Positions 33,601-46,639 of a stretch of 64,000 bases of DNA are shown here, in pieces. Below the pieces are notes generated by a model. That model searched no databases and was not told the origin of the DNA. It saw nothing but the letters and a program-made list of their open reading frames with translations. Position 1 is the first letter of the stretch. Each line of letters begins with the position of its first letter. A program made the translations under genes and the position numbers. The stretch covers positions 93,156,426-93,220,425 of the forward strand of contig NC_044981.1 of assembly GCF_008728515.1 (NCBI RefSeq), in the 5' to 3' direction. This DNA comes from Papio anubis. Its lineage: Eukaryota; Chordata; Mammalia; Primates; Cercopithecidae.

Positions 33601-36600
33601 CCTTCCACAGTAGTTAATAAAATTAAACACATTTTTTCCTAGCAAACTTTGTAGAGCCTTCGATATGTATTAGAATATTAATCCATTGTGAAACTTCAAG
33701 AGAGGTTGTATTGTACAATGTTATCAAAAGTGTTTGACCTCAGAATCTCTATATTTTTTACTAAGTATCTCACAGAACTAGTGTTCTGTGGATCCTACTT
33801 TGGTATCCTCTTCTCTTGTTTGTAGCTTCTGATTGCCACATTTTCTAAATTTTTCTTCTTTTTTCCTTCTTCCTCCTTCTCCTCCTCCTGCTTCTCATCT
33901 ACATGCCCTGATTTATGAAGCAGTGTCACTCATAATGCTTATTGCTCAATAAGCAAAGATTTTAAATTATATAATACACATTAGGAAACTTCTGTGGTAA
34001 CATTTATTGATTAAGAATTTCAGGAATGATTGGAATAAGCTTTGGAATAGGAACACAGATAACGAATGCATGGTGCCAAAACAATCACTTGCTAGGAAAA
34101 AAATCTGAAAGGTGTATGATCCTTAGTAACATCAACCCAAGATTTTGCTTAATCGTTTTCTACAAAACTAACTGTTTTGGTGTGACATATACCAACTCAG
34201 AGAGACTCTTTACATAATTATTCAAAGAATTGCATGGAATCTAAATTAACCATTAAATAATTGAAATGGCCATTTGGAAAAAGAATGCCATGCTATTCTT
34301 TGTAAGTATATAAATGTAAAATGCTAAAATATAAACAGAAGTGAGTGTATACCTACTGCTGAAAACAGTTTACCAATATTCTTGTTATTTAAAAATATAA
34401 TATTCCTGCCTCAGTTATGAAATATGTCTATGAAGGGTCATAAATGAATTTACAGTTATGTTAATGTGCAATGTAAATTATGTATAATATGCTAGTCTTA
34501 GGTTACAAAAATCAGCTTTATAATATTTAAAACCCTAATGTATTAAAGTTTTAAAGATATATATTTTTTTGGGTAAATTTCTGTTTCTCTTTCCTTCTTT
34601 CTTTCTTTTATTTTGCTCCTCACTGCTCCTGGTATGTTTTACATTTGAAAAAAAAAAAAGATGTGTAATTAGAGGAAGCATATGAATTAGATACTCATTG
34701 GAAAGCTAATGTTTCCTTTTCTGTGGATTCAACAAAACCTTACATTCAATTGATTACTTAAATCATGAGTATGTTATTTGTGGTGCTAAAATACAGGTTC
34801 TAGATAAGATATTATTTTATCTGGGGGAGGAATTTTAGACGTGTTAAGGAAATAATATCATTTTTCAATAACTGGGTATTGAATAACAAGAAAACATCCT
34901 AACTTAATTTTTGTGAAATAATGGGGTTAGTTTATCATAGAGCTCAAAGCACCCAGTATTATCAAGATTTTCAATATTTTACTATGGCTATCTTCATTTT
35001 TCCGTCTCTAAGGGATGTTAGGGATTATGGCACTTTTGCTTAAAATTGTGTTCCATATAATTAAATCTGCATTTGGAAATTTCTCCTGTTAGATGACCCT
35101 CATGTATTTGGAATGCCAGGCAGGTGAAGGCTCTGCTTGAACCTGGTCGCTCAGGGGAGCTATGTCCCCGAAGGAAATACCTGATAGCAACACAGCCACA
35201 TTCATAATGTAGAAACCTCCTCAGAATTTCATTCAACCCCCTAAAATTCTAATTGGAGACTAAGAGTTTGAAAAAAATTGTATTGTTTTATTTCCTGGAC
35301 TGGGATCAATAGAATTCTCTCAGTGGCATTTTCATTGCAGGATGGAGAGCTTGAAGTGGACACTGCCTTGATTGTATCTAGAATGGCAATTGGAAATAGG
35401 TTTGTTTTTCCTTTCTTCTCCATACAGTCAACCTTCATGTTTGAGTTCAGTTTGCCAATACCAGAAATGCAGCAACATTGCACACACAGTTCAATATCTG
35501 ATTATAAGAATAAAACACACACACACACAAACAAAAACCCACCATCACATTTGATAAAGTTTAAAATATCATTCATGATGCTTATCTTGTGTGTAAGATG
35601 GTCTCCCCTACTCTACATTCTAATTAAGTAGAGCAGTAAATCAAAGCATGCTGGATGTTTTGTATGGAACAGCTGGATTAAAATGTGCTTGAGAATAGGG
35701 GCTGGTGTCTTGTATGTGTTTTGGCAGGCTGCCTGCCTTGGTGCAGCTACAGAGTGCTGGAATGCTTGATAATTTCAGGGCAAGTTGGTTTTCCATGGCT
35801 TACAACCTGCTTAATGCAAGGAAAAAGCTTGTAGCTGTTTTGCCATCTCATCAGGATGGGATATGGAATAATCACAGTGGTTACCTAACAGTGATGGAAA
35901 GCCTGAGCAGCGAGGGAAAAGGGGACTGCAAATCTGACTGAACATGGGCATTTCAGGTTTGGAAATATGTGCTACCTACTAAAATGAGCTATCGACTAAT
36001 TCAGGAAGAAATGTTATATGGGCTTAATGTTCATCTTCATCCACACTATAATGAGAAGGATTAGACTGGCTTCCATATGTGGAATATTTATTTCAGCAAT
36101 ACAAGAAAATGTATTTCCCTAATATTTTTTTCTGTATGCACAAGGCCCTAAATTTTACAGATGTGATTAATGTTTTAATTTGCTGTTCTAGTTGGATACA
36201 AGTTTACCATACAATATAAATTACTTACAAAGAAATTTGCTTATATGGAGCTTAATTCATAAGCTGTTTAACCACCTTGTGTGGTATTGCTGCTATTTCT
36301 ATATGGGGCTCTGCAGCTATGCAGCTTATTTTAAAAATAAAAGCTATCAAATATTTTGAAATCATTTAAATTATTATGAAAAAATAACAATGATTGTCAT
36401 TTAGTTGAAATTCAAAACAAAAACAAAAACAGAAAAAAAAACCTTAAAATTACACTGTGGCTACCTTATTAAAAATTCTTAATAAGGCACATATATTAAC
36501 TTGATATGTTTAATTTTGACTTTTCAGTTCTCTTGTTACTTAGTCATCTAGTATTATTTGGTATGCATTTTGTGTAGGGTAGGGTAAATATTGGTAAATA

Positions 36601-36744
36601 TGCAAAACCTAGTTTCTCCCAATTTAATTTTGACCTTATTTCTCCCAGAATAAAAAATGCAGTTTTTAGCAATGGAAGATCTTGTCAAAATAGCACTGAT
36701 CCACCCCTTTATCTGTTCTTAACTTGAGATCAGTGGAAAGTCTA
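33601..36744. other. Mostly unique DNA with small simple repeats
   Basis: CT-rich tract at about 33849-33900, TTTC-rich patch at 34580-34612, and a short (CA)n at 35514-35528. A non-repetitive block at 35650-36420 contains TTAAAAATAA (36331-36340), which fits the MEF2 consensus. No gene is seen. Confidence 0.5.
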
Positions 36745-36920
36745 CTCATGAATTAATTAACATCTGTGCATCTAAGTTTTTTCACCTGTAATAGAGGAGT
36801 CACGTCAATATCCCCCTAATCTACATTTTGCTGTGAGGGCACATCACATAACATGTGTGAAATGCTTTGGAAATTTTACAGTCTTACAGAAAGGTTTGTA
36901 GTTGTTATTATTGCTAGTAC
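36745..36920 (+). mobile_element. MIR (sense)
   Basis: MIR landmarks: TTTTTTCACCTGTAATAGAGG, CTGTGAGGGCACATCAC, ATGTGTGAAATGCTTTGG and a TTGTTATTATTGC end. Confidence 0.6.
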
Positions 36921-38739
36921 AAATAAGCTTTTTATTCAAATGCCAAATAAGACCACAGCAGGAAGGAGAATTATCAAAAGAAATATCAGACAATATGGGA
37001 GAAAGGGACAGATCCAGTGTTGTGGGGTCTGATGCACATATGATTCTGGGGGGGCATCCTCTTAAATAAAAAGACTATAACATTGTGCTTACAGAACTAT
37101 GTTCAAAAGTGAATATTCATGAATGGGAAAACAAATCACAACAAATGACAGGAGGCTTGGACATACAGGTCTTGTTCTAGTAAATTGAGACAATTCGTTA
37201 GAAGTGCTCACAGAGAACGGCTACTTGAATACAGTCTTGCTGCCACTTCTCACCTTGAACCTTCTGCAGCTTCCAGCCACTCTTCTGCCTCCACTTAGTG
37301 ATTCAAAGGGTTAATCATTAATTTCACCTGGAGTCAGCTTTTCATCGGCACTTATGTTGGTAAACACAATATTGATCTTTGTTAGTTTTACCACTTATTT
37401 TTCATAACTCACTCCATGCTTCCTAGGTTTTATAATAATGAAAAGTGCTTAGACCAAAGAATGATTAAAAAAAAAAAAAAGACAGGCAAATATGTAAAAG
37501 AAGCGAAGGAAAGCTGCATAGTATTGAGTAGCTTGAAGATAAGTAATCATATTTTCCCAAGCAGCTTAAGGATTAATTTGTAAGCCCACAAGAAGAGCAG
37601 ATACCCATGTCCGCTGGTTCTAGGTGTATTCATGTCCTGGTTGTATGTAAATGTATCCAGAAACACATAGTCGTTGCTTGATCCCATTTAAAATAGGACA
37701 ATTTGCTTGCTATATGAATAGATAGTATGGAAAGTAAGTTTCTGAGAAATTTTTATGCCCTAAAGCATTGGAATCCAGAACACAGTGTGATGGCTTGCAA
37801 TGCACTGCACTGTTACTGATTTTCTTAAATATATTTATTTTTCTGGCTTTCTTTCCTCATTTACTGTTTGTTTTTAACAAATGCCGTTTTGGAAGTTCTC
37901 CTTACTACTTAATGAAATGGGAATAGAAATCATAGGGACAATCGAAATTCCATAAAACCCAAAACTATTAGTCACTTATTTAGACATAGCTGTTTCTTCC
38001 CTATATTGACAAATGTAGGGACATTTCCAAAAATGTCAAGTTAACTAAATATTCCTTGGAAAAATTTCTATCAAGTAATTGCAAAGGAATATATGAAGCT
38101 GGGAATCTATCATTCTGAATAAGTTACAGCTTTATAATTAGATTTTTAACTTTTTAGAGTGATGACTATATCACAGATAATCATTGAAAAAAATCTGATT
38201 ATTTTATAACAGTAAGATGATTAGTGTCCTCTGTATTAATGCACAAAATAGCTGTAATTTTATTGCTTGTCCTTTGACCTCAGAAGAGGGTATGTAGTGT
38301 GCAAGAAAGGGAAGAGAGGGAGTTGAGGCACAGATTGGGTGGAGTCAGGTTGCCGTGAAGGCAGGCAGAAATCAGAAGCCAAGGCAAAGAGACTGAAGAA
38401 CAGCATATTCTAACACAGAAGAGAGGTTGTTTTTTTCTCTTAGCCTGTGCATAGAGGTCTAGTCATTATAAGCTTGAGCATTATGCCAGTTCTGTATTAA
38501 CTTTACAGCCTCCCTAAGAGTGTGAAAGAAAGTGCTGGTGAATAAGAATTTTTATAGAGAAAAGCATAACCCACTAAGAGTGCCTTTTATCAAGAAAAGC
38601 AGTTATTGAGGAAGAAACTTATTTAGCTTTTGCAATGCTGGAATCATTGAAGATTGAATTGATCTTTCTGCAGTTTTCTTTATTATATACACTGAACCAT
38701 GAGTTCCAGAACAAGAGCAAAGCTATATTTTTATGAAAA
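36921..38739. other. Intergenic DNA
   Basis: No gene or clear repeat. An A-run lies at 37467-37480. Confidence 0.55.
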
Positions 38740-38980
38740 CTTAATAATAATAATAACATGTATTGAATACCTATTCTATTCTGGGTATCCTTCTAAACAC
38801 TTTAAATATATTAAAGCATTTAATTCTCAAAACACTTTTTTCTTCATTTTACTGATGACAAAACTGAGGCCCAGAGAAGCTAAGGAAGTTGCCCGAGTTC
38901 ACAGGCTAGTAAGTAGTAGAAGATACAGGGTTCAAATCAGACGATCTGGCTGACGAATCCAAACTCTTCATACATTACCT
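38740..38980 (-). mobile_element. MIR (antisense)
   Basis: A clear reverse MIR: AATAATAATAATAACATG, TATTGAATACCTATTC, TTTTACTGATGACAAAACTGAGG, CCCAGAGAAGCTAAGGAAGTTGCCC and ACAGGCTAGTAAGTAGTAG. Confidence 0.88.
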
Positions 38981-39178
38981 TGTGAAATACTGAGGACTTA
39001 ATTCTCCAAACCTCGAGTAGATTACAATAGAGGCCAAATCAAAATATGCAGACCAAATTCAGAAAATATTGAACTGATTATGTTATACCAGTTCTGTTCA
39101 GATTTGTTTTCAGGTCCTACACTTCTCTTCCTAAGGATAGAGCTTCTATACATCTAAAAACAAATATTGGAAAGCATA

Positions 39179-39226
39179 TTAGGTTGGTGAAAGAGTAATT
39201 GCAGTGTTTGCCATTACTTTCAGTGC
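39179..39226 (+). mobile_element. MADE1 (mariner MITE), left half only
   Basis: TTAGGTTGGTGAAAGAGTAATTG followed by TTTGCCATTACTTTCAGTG is the left arm of the 80-bp MADE1 palindrome. It sits next to a TA. The complementary right arm is missing, so the hairpin cannot form. Confidence 0.85.
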
Positions 39227-41041
39227 TTCATACCGCTGAAAGACTGACTCATATGTCCTTGCCTAAGTCTTATGTTTATTGACATCCTTGATAACTACTC
39301 ACTTTGTTTCTTCTTTAAAATTATTTGTTGACAGCAGATTTTAACAAGAATTTAAAACAACTTGTACAACCTAAATTTTAGCAAGACATTAACACAACTT
39401 AAATATATGAATGTAATGGTTTTGTAGAAACACAAGGCTAGGGTTCCAGAATTTGTGCATATAAGATATATATTTTAAACAAAACTATAGGGACTTCACA
39501 AATATATTGCAAGCAGAAATTGAAACAGTATCATTTGAATTAAGTAACTATAATTTGTAGTTCCTAAATTCAGTTTTAACAGACCAATCACGTGTTCACA
39601 GTTAAACCTGTTTCATTTCATCTGACTAGTAAATATTTATTTGGAATCTTTGACATCTTTATATCCTCCTGGAGAACAAGGATCAGAATAAAAAATAAAG
39701 TCTGGTCCTCTGTTTTATGGATTATTCATGCATTATATAATACTCTATTTTATTTCAAAAAGTTTGTAACCTGATGATTTATATCATTTTATTTTTAGGA
39801 TTGAGAAAGACTAAAATGCAAATGGTCCTAGCTAGAGACATGGAAAATTATAAATTGATTTAGAAATAAAAAGAACATGTAAAAAAATTCAGTTCATAGT
39901 AAATAACTACTCTGTATGCCAATAATAAATTATTAATCTGCTGTGGAATATACAGGTAATCCACAGGAGAGAAGTAGGAGATATAGAACTTTGGACAATA
40001 GTATTGGAAAGAATGGCACACAATTGAAGCAGTCTGCAAACAATTCTAAGCCGTATATGTAAGTGTGAGATAAGTGAAGAAGAGTTGCTTTGCAGATAGT
40101 GTATACATTCTCATAAAGGGATGGTCTCAGTTGCTGTGGGTGTCATGAACTTATCTCAACCAAATAAAGATTCAGCTGGTACTTGGGGGAAGAAAAGTAC
40201 GCTTACTGATCAATAGAGAGGGACTAGGAGATAATTCAAGGTAGAGAAATAGTGGAATAAAGGACCTGATGTCAGCAACTTATGGATTTAACTGCACATA
40301 GGTTGTTGCTATAGCCTGTAGGGGTGCATGTTTAAGCACAATGATATAATTATGTGAAAATAAATAATGCTTCTCTTCAATGCATACAGTTACTTTGTTG
40401 ATTTCATTTGAAAATAAAAATACTCGTTTGAAGAGCTGCACCAGTGCAATTAGTACAATGCAGAGAAATAAATGACTCAAGGTAAAATCTACCATAGTAT
40501 TTATATGAAAGTTAAATATTATTTAAAGTGTAGCCTAGTGTTGAGGTACTAGTTTTAAACTGCGTTATGACTGAGAGATGTGTTTTATTAACAGAAACTT
40601 AAATACAAGAGCTTAATAGGGCTAGAGAAATCAGCTGCAATGTTTTAGTGGATTATAAAAAGATTTAATGATCAGTGACTGATTCCTACTTCCTTTTTCA
40701 TCGATGATAACATGGCAATGAGATTGCTGCCAGTACTGCTTTCTATAACTTTACTAAGAATAGTTATTTTAAACAAAGGGGGAATAAAAAGACTAAATGA
40801 GATTAAGATTATTCGTTTGGTTACATAAGCTTTGCCTGATCCTGTTTAGAGTCACTTAGGGGATCTGCAAGTTTTTATTCCAAAGTTATGCTATTTGAAA
40901 CCCTTTGGAGGCATAAACATTCCATTATATAGAAAAGCAGACATGTATACAAACTTAACGTGGCAGAAATACATGTTTGCAGCTAACAGAGTGTGCACAG
41001 TAAACGCAGAATGAAATATCGAGGTCCGATGCTGACATTGT
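39227..41041. other. AT-rich intergenic DNA
   Basis: No gene or clear repeat is seen. Confidence 0.55.
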
Positions 41042-41056
41042 AAGAAGATTGTGGTC

Positions 41057-41363
41057 GGGCCGGGCGCAGTGGCTCAAGCCTGTAATCCCAGCACTTTGGG
41101 AGGCCGAGACGGGCGGATCATGAGGTCAGGAGATCGAGACCATCCTGGCTAACCCGGTGAACCCCGTCTCTACTAAAAAATACAGAAAACTAGCCAGGTG
41201 AGGTGGTGGGCACCTGTAGTCCCAGCTACTCGGGAGGCTGAGGCAGGAGAACGGCGTGAACCCGGGAGGCGGAGCTTTCAGTGAGCGGAGATCCCGCCAC
41301 TGCACTCCAGCCTGGGCGACAGTGCCAGACTCTGTCTCAAAAAAAAAAAAAAAAAAAAAAAAA
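41057..41363 (+). mobile_element. Young AluY-type Alu, monkey-like, with perfect TSDs
   Basis: Full-length Alu with a pure A-tail and a perfect 15-bp TSD, AAGAAGATTGTGGTC (41042-41056 and 41364-41378). The AluY backbone is seen in GAGATCGAGACCATCCTGGC and GGCGTGAACCCGGGAGGCGG. Changes I associate with cercopithecid lineages are CTCAAGCCTG, AAAAAATACAGAAAACTAGCC and GAGATCCCGCCACTG. It lacks one A in GTGAACCCCG. Confidence 0.95.
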
Positions 41364-41378
41364 AAGAAGATTGTGGTC

Positions 41379-43416
41379 TTCTTAAAAAGCAAATAAAATG
41401 TTTTTCCTTAGAAATCAGTTGCAAACAAAAATGATGGGGGAAGCTCTGTTGTTTTCTCTGGAAATGTGTGTTTAATAATTGTTTAATTTTTTTATTTATA
41501 GAAAAGATACCAAATCAAATTGAATGTATCTTTTGCATTTTGAAGATTGTCCAGTGAGGCAGAGAACTGACTGAGTTACCCAGGCTGACCACCCAGAGAT
41601 CACCAACATCTCTGTCTCTCCATTGGTAAACTTGCAATGTTCCAGGATCTGGTTCTCAGCCTTTCAGGATCAGCAAATATGTTTAGGTCAGCACACTCAG
41701 AGGTCATGGGCTCCACACAGCTGGATACCCATTTATCATGCTCACAGAGAATGCTACATTAAACAGCAAATGACAGTTTATCAATTTACAATGAAAAATA
41801 CAAATGTTGATCAGTGCAGAATTTTCAAGTTGACCTAACCAAAGCTTGTTATCTCATTTTAACAACATCTTTATACAGGAGGCTGAATTATAGACAGTCT
41901 TTGGTTTCCTCCTACAGTTGACTAATGGCATTCGTTGTGACAGGTTTGGTTAGTTGAAAGACACTCTGGCCTACCTGTTTTTGCATGGTTTCCCTTATAC
42001 ATCACCAATAATATCTAGGATGGTTTTTCAACATTCATTTTCCCTTGGACATTATGTGTGCGTGTGTGGACAAATAGATATACATATGTGCACATACACA
42101 CACACATATATATATACACAGAGACATATGTAATTAATACTCTAATATGAGTAGGCTTTAGAGATCCTAATAAGTGATGAATCATGTGTTTTATTGGTGC
42201 ATTAATGTGATACAGAAAATATATAATACATTCAATATAGAATGTTTATCCCATATATTAAAAGAAAAACATAGAAATTATTTATTGACATTCACTAAGT
42301 AACAACTGGATAATCTTTATTATTACAAGTGGAAGATAAATGAAATTAACAATTATGCTAATGGCTAGCTTGCTCACCTTCAACTGAGAATTGCCCCAAA
42401 TGATATACCAGGTAACCCCTCCACATCTTTTCCTTGACTCAACCTGATCCACTATATCTACTGTTAATCTGGGGGTAAATGCTTGATCCAGATCTGCCTG
42501 ATCATAGTCCATTTCCTAGAAAGTTGGGAATTGAAATGGAGACTCTTTCTTCCTCTGGTGGATAATGCTATAAAATGTAAAACTTGGGAACTGTCAGTGG
42601 GCACATGGAAAGTGGAGGTCTATGAAGATTATGCTAATAACATATAAGAATTGAAAGGAAATAAATGAAGACAGTGGCCCAGAAGCATTAAAATTTTTAG
42701 TTCTCATAGCCTCCAAGGTCTACCAAATCCCTGAGCTTCTTGCAGTAGTTTAGATTTTCATTCTGAGTATGAACTCTTTGAGTCAGGAAACCTCCCCTTC
42801 TCCACCGACTGCTATTTTTGTGAAGCTAATGAAAGCTTGGTTTCTATTAAGTGGGGCTAAAATAATCTTAAATAATATAAGAACATTATTTGGCAATATT
42901 GGGATTTATTTTTTACTCAAATAGAACTCAAAGTAACCTAGTAATAAAAAATTCGTAATAGAGAGAAAATATATTAGAAATTACATTGCATTTTCTTGAT
43001 TCATTAAAGGGCCTTAGTGATTAACAATTAGTACAAAAACTACATAACTTTATATAAAGACTCATTATTCATGTCTTTATATTTGTACCCGAGAGACATA
43101 CATATTTCTCTATATGTAGGAACATTAATATTTAATGAAATATTGATTTTTTATTACCCATAATTGAAAACACTGTATTGGTAAGATAATCTCTGCTTGC
43201 TAATAAAAACTTAAAGGAGCTGTTATTGCCAATATTTTCTTATTAGAATCTTAATGAGTAGGGTAATTATATGTTTGTGTTTCTTTGTTTGTTTACTGAT
43301 TGTAAGTAAGCACATTTGCTAAGTGTACACCATTTCCAAAGCATTCTTCTAGATATTGAGGGTGAGCTAGAAATAAAATGAAAGGCATAACTTCTAATAA
43401 CTTATAGGATAGTTGG
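41379..43416. other. Intergenic DNA with a CA/TA tract
   Basis: A compound microsatellite (GTGTGCGTGTGTG, CACACACACATATATATATACAC) at about 42051-42122. The remaining sequence is unique with no gene. Confidence 0.55.
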
Positions 43417-43755
43417 TATGCTAGTTATTTCAAGCTGCTATAACTCAGTAATTTATAAACAGAAGCTTGTTGTTGACAGTTCTGGAGGCCGGGGAGTCCA
43501 TGATCAAGGTGTCAACAGATTGAGTGTCTCCTGAGGGCTCACTATCTGCCACATGGATGATACCTTTTAGCTGTGTCCTTAAATGGCTGAAGTCAAAGGC
43601 CCTCAAACCTCTTTTATAATGGCACTAATGTCATTCATGAGGGCTCATCCCTCATGACCTAGTTACCTCCAAAGCCCCCACTTCTTAATACCATCATCTT
43701 GGAGGTTAAGTTTCATCATATGAATTTTTGGGGGAAGCATATTTAGTTCATAGCA
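43417..43755 (-). mobile_element. Solo MST-type MaLR LTR (antisense)
   Basis: Reverse MST LTR: CAAGCTGCTATAACTCAG, GTTCTGGAGGCCGGGGAGTCC, TTTTATAATGGCACTAATG, CTCATCCCTCATGACCTAG, CTTAATACCATCATCTTGGAGG and ATATGAATTTTTGGGGG. Non-coding. Confidence 0.85.
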
Positions 43756-44089
43756 GCAGATATGCTTCAATAGATGTAAAAAAATTATATAGTTTAGCTA
43801 ACTGTTCAGCTAGCAAATAGTTAGCATGCTGGCTGTTAGCATGTTTAAAGCATCTAAATCCTCAATAAAACACTGATGAATTTGGAGTGGAGTAAATTGT
43901 GGGTGTTCTGCAATAAAAGTTTTTGTATAACTTTGAATGAAGAGAAAGACATAAATTAATGGTCCGCTTTGTATGTTATACAACAGTATATGTCCATTTA
44001 TTTGCTGTTCCAGATGGAGATAGTAAACTAAAGAACCCAGCTCAGTTATAAATGCTTTTTCCAAATCAAAACTGATCAGTAGGCTGCCC

Positions 44090-44398
44090 TTACTGCCTAA
44101 AACAGCTTTTCCCTACCTGACTCCACCATGCCCCACCCCTTGCCACCTCACCCTTAACCCTTGTCCTAACTCTTGCTCATTCTTCAATTCAAGCTGATGA
44201 ACTCTCCTTCAGAAAGCCTCCTAAAACTGCCCTAGATGCCTGTCAAGGATTGCCTCTTCCTGCCCCTATGCCGCAATGGTCTCACTCACCTTGAAATTTC
44301 TGTTTGTTGACTGTTCTTCTGTCAATATACTTTGAATTTCTACAGAGTAGAGATTATATTCATTTTTGACATACTATTATCAAATTAGCATAGCACAC
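44090..44398 (+). mobile_element. Probable L2 (sense), interrupted by an LTR
   Basis: Decayed sense L2 (TTCAATTCAAGCTGATGAACTC, CTCCTTCAGAAAGCCTCC, CAGAGTAGAGATTATATTC) leading to AGCATAGCACAC. It seems to continue after the LTR as CAGAATACAGTTTCTCAATAATAAC at 44767-44800. Confidence 0.5.
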
Positions 44399-44761
44399 TG
44401 ATGTGGTTTGGCTGTGTGCCCACCAAAATCTCGTCTTGAATTGTAGCTCCCATAATTCCCACGTGTCATGGAGGGTCGTGGTGGGAGGTAATTGAATCAT
44501 TGGAGCTGGTCTTTTCCATGCTGTTCTCATGATAGAGAGTAAGTCTCATGAGATCTGATGGTTTTATAAAGGGGAGTTCTCCCACACATGTTCTTTTTCC
44601 TGCTGCCATATAGGACGTGACTTTGCTCCTCATTCACCTTCCACAATGATTGTGAGTCCTACCCGGCTACGTGGAACTGTGAGTCCATTAAGCCTCTTTC
44701 CTTTATAAATTTCCCAGTCTCAGATAAGTCTTTATTAGCAGCGTGAGAACAGACTAATACA
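44399..44761 (+). mobile_element. Solo THE1-type MaLR LTR
   Basis: TGATGTGGTTTGGCTGTG...CACGTGTCATGG, GTGGGAGGTAATTGAATC, CTCATGAGATCTGATGG, TTTTATAAAGGGGAG and GTCTTTATTAGCAGCGTGAG, ending ACTAATACA. The flanks CACAC/TACAC fit a 5-bp TSD with one change. Confidence 0.92.
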
Positions 44762-44800
44762 TACACAGAATACAGTTTCTCAATAATAACTAGGGTAGTA

Positions 44801-45259
44801 ATGACTAAATGCATTTAGGGATTTTGATTAAAAATTACCAGATAGGTGGTTCACATTAAAGTAGAAGGAAAAGCAGTTTGAATTAAGGCTGAGGAAACAC
44901 AAAGTTGTTCTGACAGTTAAAACTAAGGATTTGGTTATTATACAGAATCATAAAATAAATGAATATATTGGTTAGAAGGGATCTTATATTACTTAAATTA
45001 CCTCACAAATGATAGTCAATAGTGAGGCATGGTATGATATTTTTTGGGGAGATTATAAATCTAAAATAAATAGCACCATGCTTTCTAGCCTACATAGCAT
45101 ACCAACATGAAAATCATAATTATGAACAAGATATTTCACATGAGTAACTGGAACAGGAACAACAGGGCAAAGTTTGCTGCGTAGGCATTAGAAGTAGAAT
45201 ATCACAACCAAATGGCAAGCCAGTGACCCGAGATAAGAACTTAGAGTCATTTCTTCTGC
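44801..45259. other. AT-rich intergenic DNA
   Basis: No gene is seen. Confidence 0.55.
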
Positions 45260-45930
45260 CTAGCAGACTAGTGTCCTTGCTTTCCCACCACTTCCTTTAA
45301 ACATACCCTTCCGGCATTTGCCTAAAAACTTAAAACTACACCCTATTCCCTTATATGTACTGCTATTTGCCATGTGCTCTGTCCTCTATCTCTGCCTGAC
45401 TCTTCGTCCCTGCCTCCTATGACCCAGGGATGAAGGACTGCCTTCCTGACTCATTGTGCCCTCCCTGCTTAGAATCTGTAAGTAAAACCCTGAACTTGTT
45501 TAGTATTGCGGTGGTGAGTTGAATTTGTGCCTTCCATCTGAAGAACCAGGGGTTATTCCAAGCCAGGTTTTCCCCATGGGGGAAGGGGGATGGGCAGATA
45601 AAGTTGGGCTCCCAGTGTCAAAGCATTGGCCAGGCAGGCATAAACTAGACATGAGTCAGATTAGCCACAAGGGCGTTTGCTAGTTAATATAAACAGGTTT
45701 CCCATGTGAGGGACCCCTGGTTACAGGTGGGACAACTAGGTATTGGGTCATCTGCCAGGTCAAAGAAGTATCCCACAGAAGGCTCACTGTACACCCACAT
45801 GCAGCTCCCTATCATTTCCTATAAAGGCAGGGTTGCTAACCGCTCTGGTACTGAAGCCCCAGTTTAGCTGGGGGCTCTCAAAACAGTAACCTAAATGTAA
45901 GCATGGTGTTATTCTACAGTCCTCACATTG
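45260..45930. other. Unidentified LTR-like block
   Basis: About 650 bases of GC-richer sequence. It includes a CTATAAAGGCAGGG TATA-like motif at 45820-45833 and CCCATGTGAGGGACCCC upstream, an arrangement seen in retroviral LTRs. No boundaries, TSD or family are recognised. Confidence 0.35.
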
Positions 45931-46639
45931 TGGTTAACTGGTCACTTGTCCACTTTAGTTGGAAAAAAGAATAACATTTTATGTAAATTATTATTAATAA
46001 TCCTTTAATGAACAGCCCCACTGTCCTCTTTTTATTTTTCTTTTAGAATAAGTTATTTTGATTTAGAAAAGACTACTGAATGAGCGGGATTACTCTGCCT
46101 GATTTATGAGGCCTTTAAAATAACCGAATACGCTTCCAATCAGAAAGCAGCACTGTGAATTTAAGATTCAGTCTGTAAGGAGGGCAAAACACTGAACTGC
46201 CACTGCACACAGATTAGAAATAAACTGCAATAACTTCCCTTTTGTATTTCTGCTTGAATATAGTATAAGAATGCAAACTTTGGTATAAGTATTTGCTTGA
46301 TTATTCCTAATAAAGATTATTTTTAAAAAGGGCAAAATAGGAGACTTGGTCTTAATTAATAAGGGGAAAATATTGAACTTGGTTCTTTATTTCTGTTAAC
46401 CAATTTGCTTAAAGTATGAATTTCCTTATACATGTATTATACTAGAATGCATATTAATTGCATCTGCTGATGTGTGTTTGTAATAATTTGTGGTTAGAAT
46501 ATAAATGTAACATGTTGTATTACTGTAATTTGAAATGTATTAGGCATTAGAAAATATAAATTATATAATAAATATCCTTTTTATACCACTCACCCTCAGA
46601 AATAAACAGTGATGTTATAAGCTTCTTGTACTCAAATGT
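45931..46639. other. Unique AT-rich DNA
   Basis: No repeat or gene is recognised. Confidence 0.5.

Noticed and set aside
39179..39226. miR-548-type microRNA gene
   Set aside because: Only one arm of MADE1 is present, so the precursor hairpin cannot form.
23435..44761. A provirus defined by paired LTRs
   Set aside because: The three MaLR LTRs differ in type or orientation and have no internal retroviral sequence between them. They are separate solo LTRs.
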